Shown here: positions 61,751 to 64,000 of the stretch, piece after piece
Position numbering within the stretch: position 1 is the first letter of the stretch
Layout: every line of letters begins with the position of its first letter
Assembly: GCA_018435055.1 (NCBI GenBank)
Contig: JAHDOA010000006.1
Coordinates: forward strand, 51,788-115,787
DNA length: 64,000 bases
From: Pelotomaculum sp.
Lineage (GTDB): Bacteria; Bacillota; Desulfotomaculia; Desulfotomaculales; Pelotomaculaceae
Direction: 5' to 3'
Notes under the pieces: model-generated
The model's database searches: none
The model's input: only the letters and a program-made list of their open reading frames with translations
What the model was told of the DNA's origin: nothing
Program-made: the position numbers and the translations under genes

Positions 61751-62038
61751 TCAGTTTATCAGAGAACAAATACATCGACTGCAACCACAATTAGGACATT
61801 TGAAATAAAGCGAACCGGCGGAAACTTGTGCGAGTTTGTCATCTGGTAATATTTCCATTCCTTCTTCCGTCACTTGCTGCATTTCTTTTAATTCATCCAC
61901 TGTAAAAATAAAGCCTTTTTCTCCTGCAAAGGAAACCAAATCCTCTAAGGATGACGGATTAAAATCCTCCAATTCCTTTTTCAATGCTTCGTTTTTGTTT
62001 AATTCATCTTGAAATCTCTTTACATTTTCCTTAAACAT
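61751..62038 (-). CDS. Nif11-leader RiPP precursor peptide with five-Cys core
   Basis: Encodes 95 residues from ATG at 62038, nine bases after AAAGGAGG. An ATG two codons earlier is too close. Residues ~1-72 form a Nif11-type leader (FKENVKRFQDELNKNEALKKELE, then LEDLVSFAGEKGFIFTVDELKEMQ). The leader ends LAQVSAG, as in double-Gly-like cleavage sites. The last 20 residues are the presumed core: SLYF, then CPNCGCSRCIC, then SLIN, with five cysteines. Such precursors are matured by lanthipeptide synthetases, YcaO or radical SAM enzymes. No such enzyme or exporter is seen within this window, so the maturation is unknown. Confidence 0.8.
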   Translation of the reverse strand: MFKENVKRFQDELNKNEALKKELEDFNPSSLEDLVSFAGEKGFIFTVDELKEMQQVTEEGMEILPDDKLAQVSAGSLYFKCPNCGCSRCICSLIN

Positions 62039-62188
62039 TTTCATAGACCTCCTTTTTTATTTTATTAAAAATATAATTTTGCTTATATCGTCGGCAGACG
62101 CCTTGCTATGGTAGTTTAACTGACCGGTTATATCTATAATTATAAAACCTAATGACTAACAAAAGGACTAACGAATTTTGCTTTTTTA

Positions 62189-62349
62189 TTAGTCCTTGCC
62201 TCCTGCAAAGATTAATTCATTTGCATTAGACAAAGGTGCGGACAAATCAAAAGAATTATTTTGTGGTATTGTGAAAATTAACGTTCCTGACCCTGGATTA
62301 TCCGGGCAGAGAGCGGGTGGACGAGCATTTTCTGGTGTCGCTTCTAAAA
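62189..62349 (-). pseudogene. 3' end of an unknown gene cut by an IS3 end
   Basis: The frame reads ILEATPENARPPALCPDNPG, then SGTLIFTIPQNNSFDLSAPL and SNANELIFAGGKD with a stop about 150 bases upstream of the RiPP precursor on the same strand. It begins at the IS3-like terminus near 62350, so the rest of the gene has been lost or separated. I do not recognise the family. Confidence 0.5.
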
Positions 62350-62467
62350 TGTACCCATAGGGTTGGACACAAATTTTAGAAACTAAGATAAAATGGAGTA
62401 TGGTTAATAAACGAAAAAAGTACAGTCCAGAAGAAAAAGCAAAAATAGTATTAGAGGTTCTCCGTGA
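62350..62467 (+). mobile_element. left end and orfA start of an IS3-family element
   Basis: From TGTACCCATAG at 62350 there is an IS end, then an ATG frame MVNKRKKYSPEEKAKIVLEV at 62400, the standard start of an IS3 OrfA helix-turn-helix. The match ends around 62467, where an unrelated transposase tail begins. The element is therefore truncated. Confidence 0.65.
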
Positions 62468-62578
62468 GGTAGCCATTATCCGATTCGCCCCACCAAGCGG
62501 GTGGAAAACGGGCGCACTAAACGCAATAACACCCATGCTATTGATTATTCTAAGATGGGAGGGCCTACAGATGTTTAA
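62468..62578 (+). pseudogene. C-terminal remnant of a DDE transposase
   Basis: The frame reads PIRPTKRVENGRTKRNNTHA and then IDYSKMGGPTDV with a stop that overlaps the start of the ATPase gene (62571). Basic tails of this type are common at transposase ends, and the overlap with the ATPase gene is as in two-gene transposons. The catalytic part is missing, replaced by the IS3 piece. Confidence 0.55.
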
Positions 62579-63374
62579 GCCTTTTTATGGTCTTACCTTT
62601 AATCCTTTTGATAAGTCTCTTCCTGAAAGCCATGCCTTTGAGTCCCGGGATTTTAAGCAGATGCTCTCCCGTCTTGATTATCTCAAGAATACTCGTGGTA
62701 TAGGTCTTTTTACTGCTCCCCCCGGCATGGGTAAAACTTTTGCTTTGCGCTGTTTTGCTAAAAACCTTAACCCTAATTTGTTTCAAATCTCTTACATTTG
62801 TCTTTCTACGGTCAGTGTTTCTGAATTCTACCATCAGTTTTCTTTGGCACTGGGTTTGGACTACAGTTCTAAGAAGACTGTTATGTTTAGAAATATCCAG
62901 GAACGGCTTTTTTATCTGCTAAAAGAAAAGCGTAAAACATTTATTCTGGCCATTGATGAAAGTCAGTATTTAAACGCCGGGATCTTTCGAGATATTAAGA
63001 TGCTTATGAATGTCCATTTCGACAGCCTGGATTGTTTTGCTCTTATTTTCATTGGGCAGACCTATCTTGCCTCTATTCTCGAAAAACCTGTTCATGAATC
63101 TCTCAAACAACGCATTGTCGTTCATTACAACTATGAGGGGTTGTCTTCCGATGAGGCAAAGGATTATATTTATTCCCGGCTTGAGGTTGCCGGCGGCTCC
63201 CGCAATTTGATAAATGAGGCTGCTGTTCATGCTGTTGCTAACTTCTGCCAGGGCACTCCACGCCTCATCAACAGCCTTATGACTAATGCCTTGATTCTTG
63301 GTACGCAACTGCAGAAAACTACTATCGATACTGAAATTATTCTGGCAGCCAGTAATAATTTGGCCCTGTGTTGA
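62571..63374 (+). CDS. transposition ATPase, ExeA/TniB-like AAA
   Basis: Encodes 267 residues from ATG at 62571 with GGGAGGG seven bases upstream. The longer open frame from 62400 joins it to an IS3 fragment by chance. The protein starts MFKPFYGLTFNPFDKSLPES, has Walker A TAPPGMGKTFALR near 52, Walker B FILAIDESQYL, sensor FIGQTYL, and the C-terminal part GLSSDEAKDYIYSRLEVAGG then GTPRLINSLMTNALI. Such ATPases work with a DDE transposase in target choice. Its partner transposase is reduced to a tail, so the element cannot move alone. Confidence 0.85.
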   Translation: MFKPFYGLTFNPFDKSLPESHAFESRDFKQMLSRLDYLKNTRGIGLFTAPPGMGKTFALRCFAKNLNPNLFQISYICLSTVSVSEFYHQFSLALGLDYSSKKTVMFRNIQERLFYLLKEKRKTFILAIDESQYLNAGIFRDIKMLMNVHFDSLDCFALIFIGQTYLASILEKPVHESLKQRIVVHYNYEGLSSDEAKDYIYSRLEVAGGSRNLINEAAVHAVANFCQGTPRLINSLMTNALILGTQLQKTTIDTEIILAASNNLALC

Positions 63375-63429
63375 GGGGGTTCTTCTATGTTCACATAATC
63401 TTTTTTCTTTTTTATGTAACTTATTTCCT

Positions 63430-63462
63430 GACCATGATCTTAAAATCATGGTCATTCTTTCT
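63430..63462 (+). terminator. terminator after the ATPase gene
   Basis: Stem GACCATGAT/ATCATGGTC with a 6-base loop, followed by ATTCTTTCTCCTTCT. Confidence 0.7.
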
Positions 63463-63477
63463 CCTTCTACAATATTT

Positions 63478-63587
63478 TGCTGTTTTCACGGTAATATTGT
63501 GCTGTATCGAATAATTATGTGCTGTTTTTCTGGGTTTCATAGAAATTTCATTCTGCTGTTTGACCCGATGTTAGTGTGCTGTTCTAC
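63478..63587 (+). repeat. transposon right end with five TGCTGT sites
   Basis: TGCTGT occurs at 63478, 63500, 63520, 63554 and 63577, all in one orientation, spaced 20-34 bases. Read inward from the end the sites share AACAGCA. The outermost part TGCTGTTCTACA ends at the transposase gene it interrupts. This is the layout of multi-site ends bound by Tn7/Tn5053/IS21-like transposases. Confidence 0.65.
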
Positions 63588-63805
63588 AATTGGGTGAAAT
63601 ACCTAAAATCCTGGCTGCCTGCCGTGTGTCAGGCCTTCTATCTCTTTAATCTTTGATATTATTTCATCCCTTTGGGTCTTTGGAAGGCTCTTGATTTGAA
63701 CGGCCATGGCGCTTGTCTTTTCCCCTGAAAACATACCCAGTATTAATTCACTGTCCAGCAATCCCGGTATGAAATTAGATTTTCCCCTTAATAAATAACA
63801 TCAGA
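63588..63805 (-). pseudogene. RAYT-type (Y1, REP-associated) transposase, C-terminal fragment
   Basis: The frame SNFIPGLLDSELILGMFSGE, then VQIKSLPKTQRDEIISKIKE and IEGLT, followed after a one-base shift by RQAARILGISPN, is the C-terminal HTH region of REP-associated tyrosine transposases. The reading ends exactly where the multi-site transposon end begins, so the gene was cut by that insertion. The N-terminal Y1 nuclease domain is missing. Confidence 0.6.
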
Positions 63806-64000
63806 TTGCATTATAGAGAACACTGGAATCTCTGTGCTATTTTGAATATATGGCATATACATGCGTGATCGGTTTACCATAAATGTTAACAGTTACCATT
63901 TACCCCCTGGGAATTAACAGCCTTTACCCAGGGCGACAACAGTCGTTCCCTGTTGACGTTGGGATCAACACCCTCACTCATAAAGTAAATAATAAGCTGA
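63806..64000. other. right edge, no gene seen
   Basis: AT-rich with a few short frames. I see no feature here. Confidence 0.4.

Noticed and set aside
61515..61790. 91-residue minus-strand frame overlapping the end of the RiPP precursor
   Set aside because: It overlaps the core region in another frame and shows no family features or ribosome site.
62350..62536. The minus-strand 115-residue frame from 62536 as one gene
   Set aside because: Only the part below 62350 looks coding. The rest is antisense to the IS3 piece.
62400..62570. A 324-residue fusion protein including the ATPase
   Set aside because: The first 57 residues are an IS3 fragment and an out-of-frame transposase tail; the ATPase has its own start and site.

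Overview
The window is chromosomal DNA of a spore-forming, low-to-mid GC Firmicute, most like the Peptococcaceae/Desulfotomaculum-Pelotomaculum group of Clostridia. The basis is protein content and gene order: LonB beside Lon, YtxC, YtaF, a SleB-type cortex hydrolase, a sporulation-type D-Ala-D-Ala carboxypeptidase, MutS2-PolX-ZapA-PheTS, infC-rpmI-rplT, polA-mutM-ytaF-coaE, T-box leaders, and many TTG/GTG starts behind strong GGAGG sites. The genus cannot be fixed from the sequence alone.

Layout. 1-1.2 kb: tail of an ABC solute-binding protein and a lipoprotein. 1.5-10.8 kb: protein quality control (ysxC, lon, lonB, clpX, clpP, tig) on the minus strand, with an acetate-type permease inserted on the plus strand. 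11.2-11.7 kb: tRNA-His-Gln-Lys-Leu operon. The Leu gene is the scar of an old integration, with a truncated integrase and a 45-bp copy of the tRNA 3' half about 1 kb away. 12.2-14.4 kb: a run of small unknown genes. 14.5-19 kb: a ThDP enzyme, a class A penicillin-binding protein and a CBM25 protein. 19.4-38 kb: DNA repair and translation genes, nearly all on the minus strand: mutS2, a U32 protein, a NIF3-like protein, mpg, polX, zapA, pheST (T-box), a SpoU methyltransferase, rplT-rpmI-infC (leader attenuator, AUU start) and thrS (T-box). 38-47.6 kb: sporulation, envelope and unknown genes, including a heptad-repeat coiled-coil gene. 47.8-57.3 kb: polA, mutM, ytaF, coaE, a lytic transglycosylase, then sleB-like, radical SAM, psd and pssA genes. 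psd and pssA carry out successive steps of phosphatidylethanolamine synthesis.

58.6-64 kb is an AT-richer accessory region that starts at a tRNA-Leu(GAG). It holds an integrase cut off before its catalytic C-terminus, a HicA-like toxin with a larger partner, small Cys-rich proteins, a Nif11-leader RiPP precursor with a five-cysteine core, and nested broken mobile elements: an IS3 piece, a two-gene ATPase transposon with a multi-site end, a RAYT-type transposase tail and a possible IstB tail.

The most interesting items are the orphan Nif11 precursor, the decayed in-phase triplication of the psd 3' end, the tRNA-Leu integration scar, and the transposon end whose exact junction can be read from the gene it interrupts. 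No complete undescribed system is visible. If one exists, the RiPP precursor region is the best candidate, but its enzymes are not in this window.
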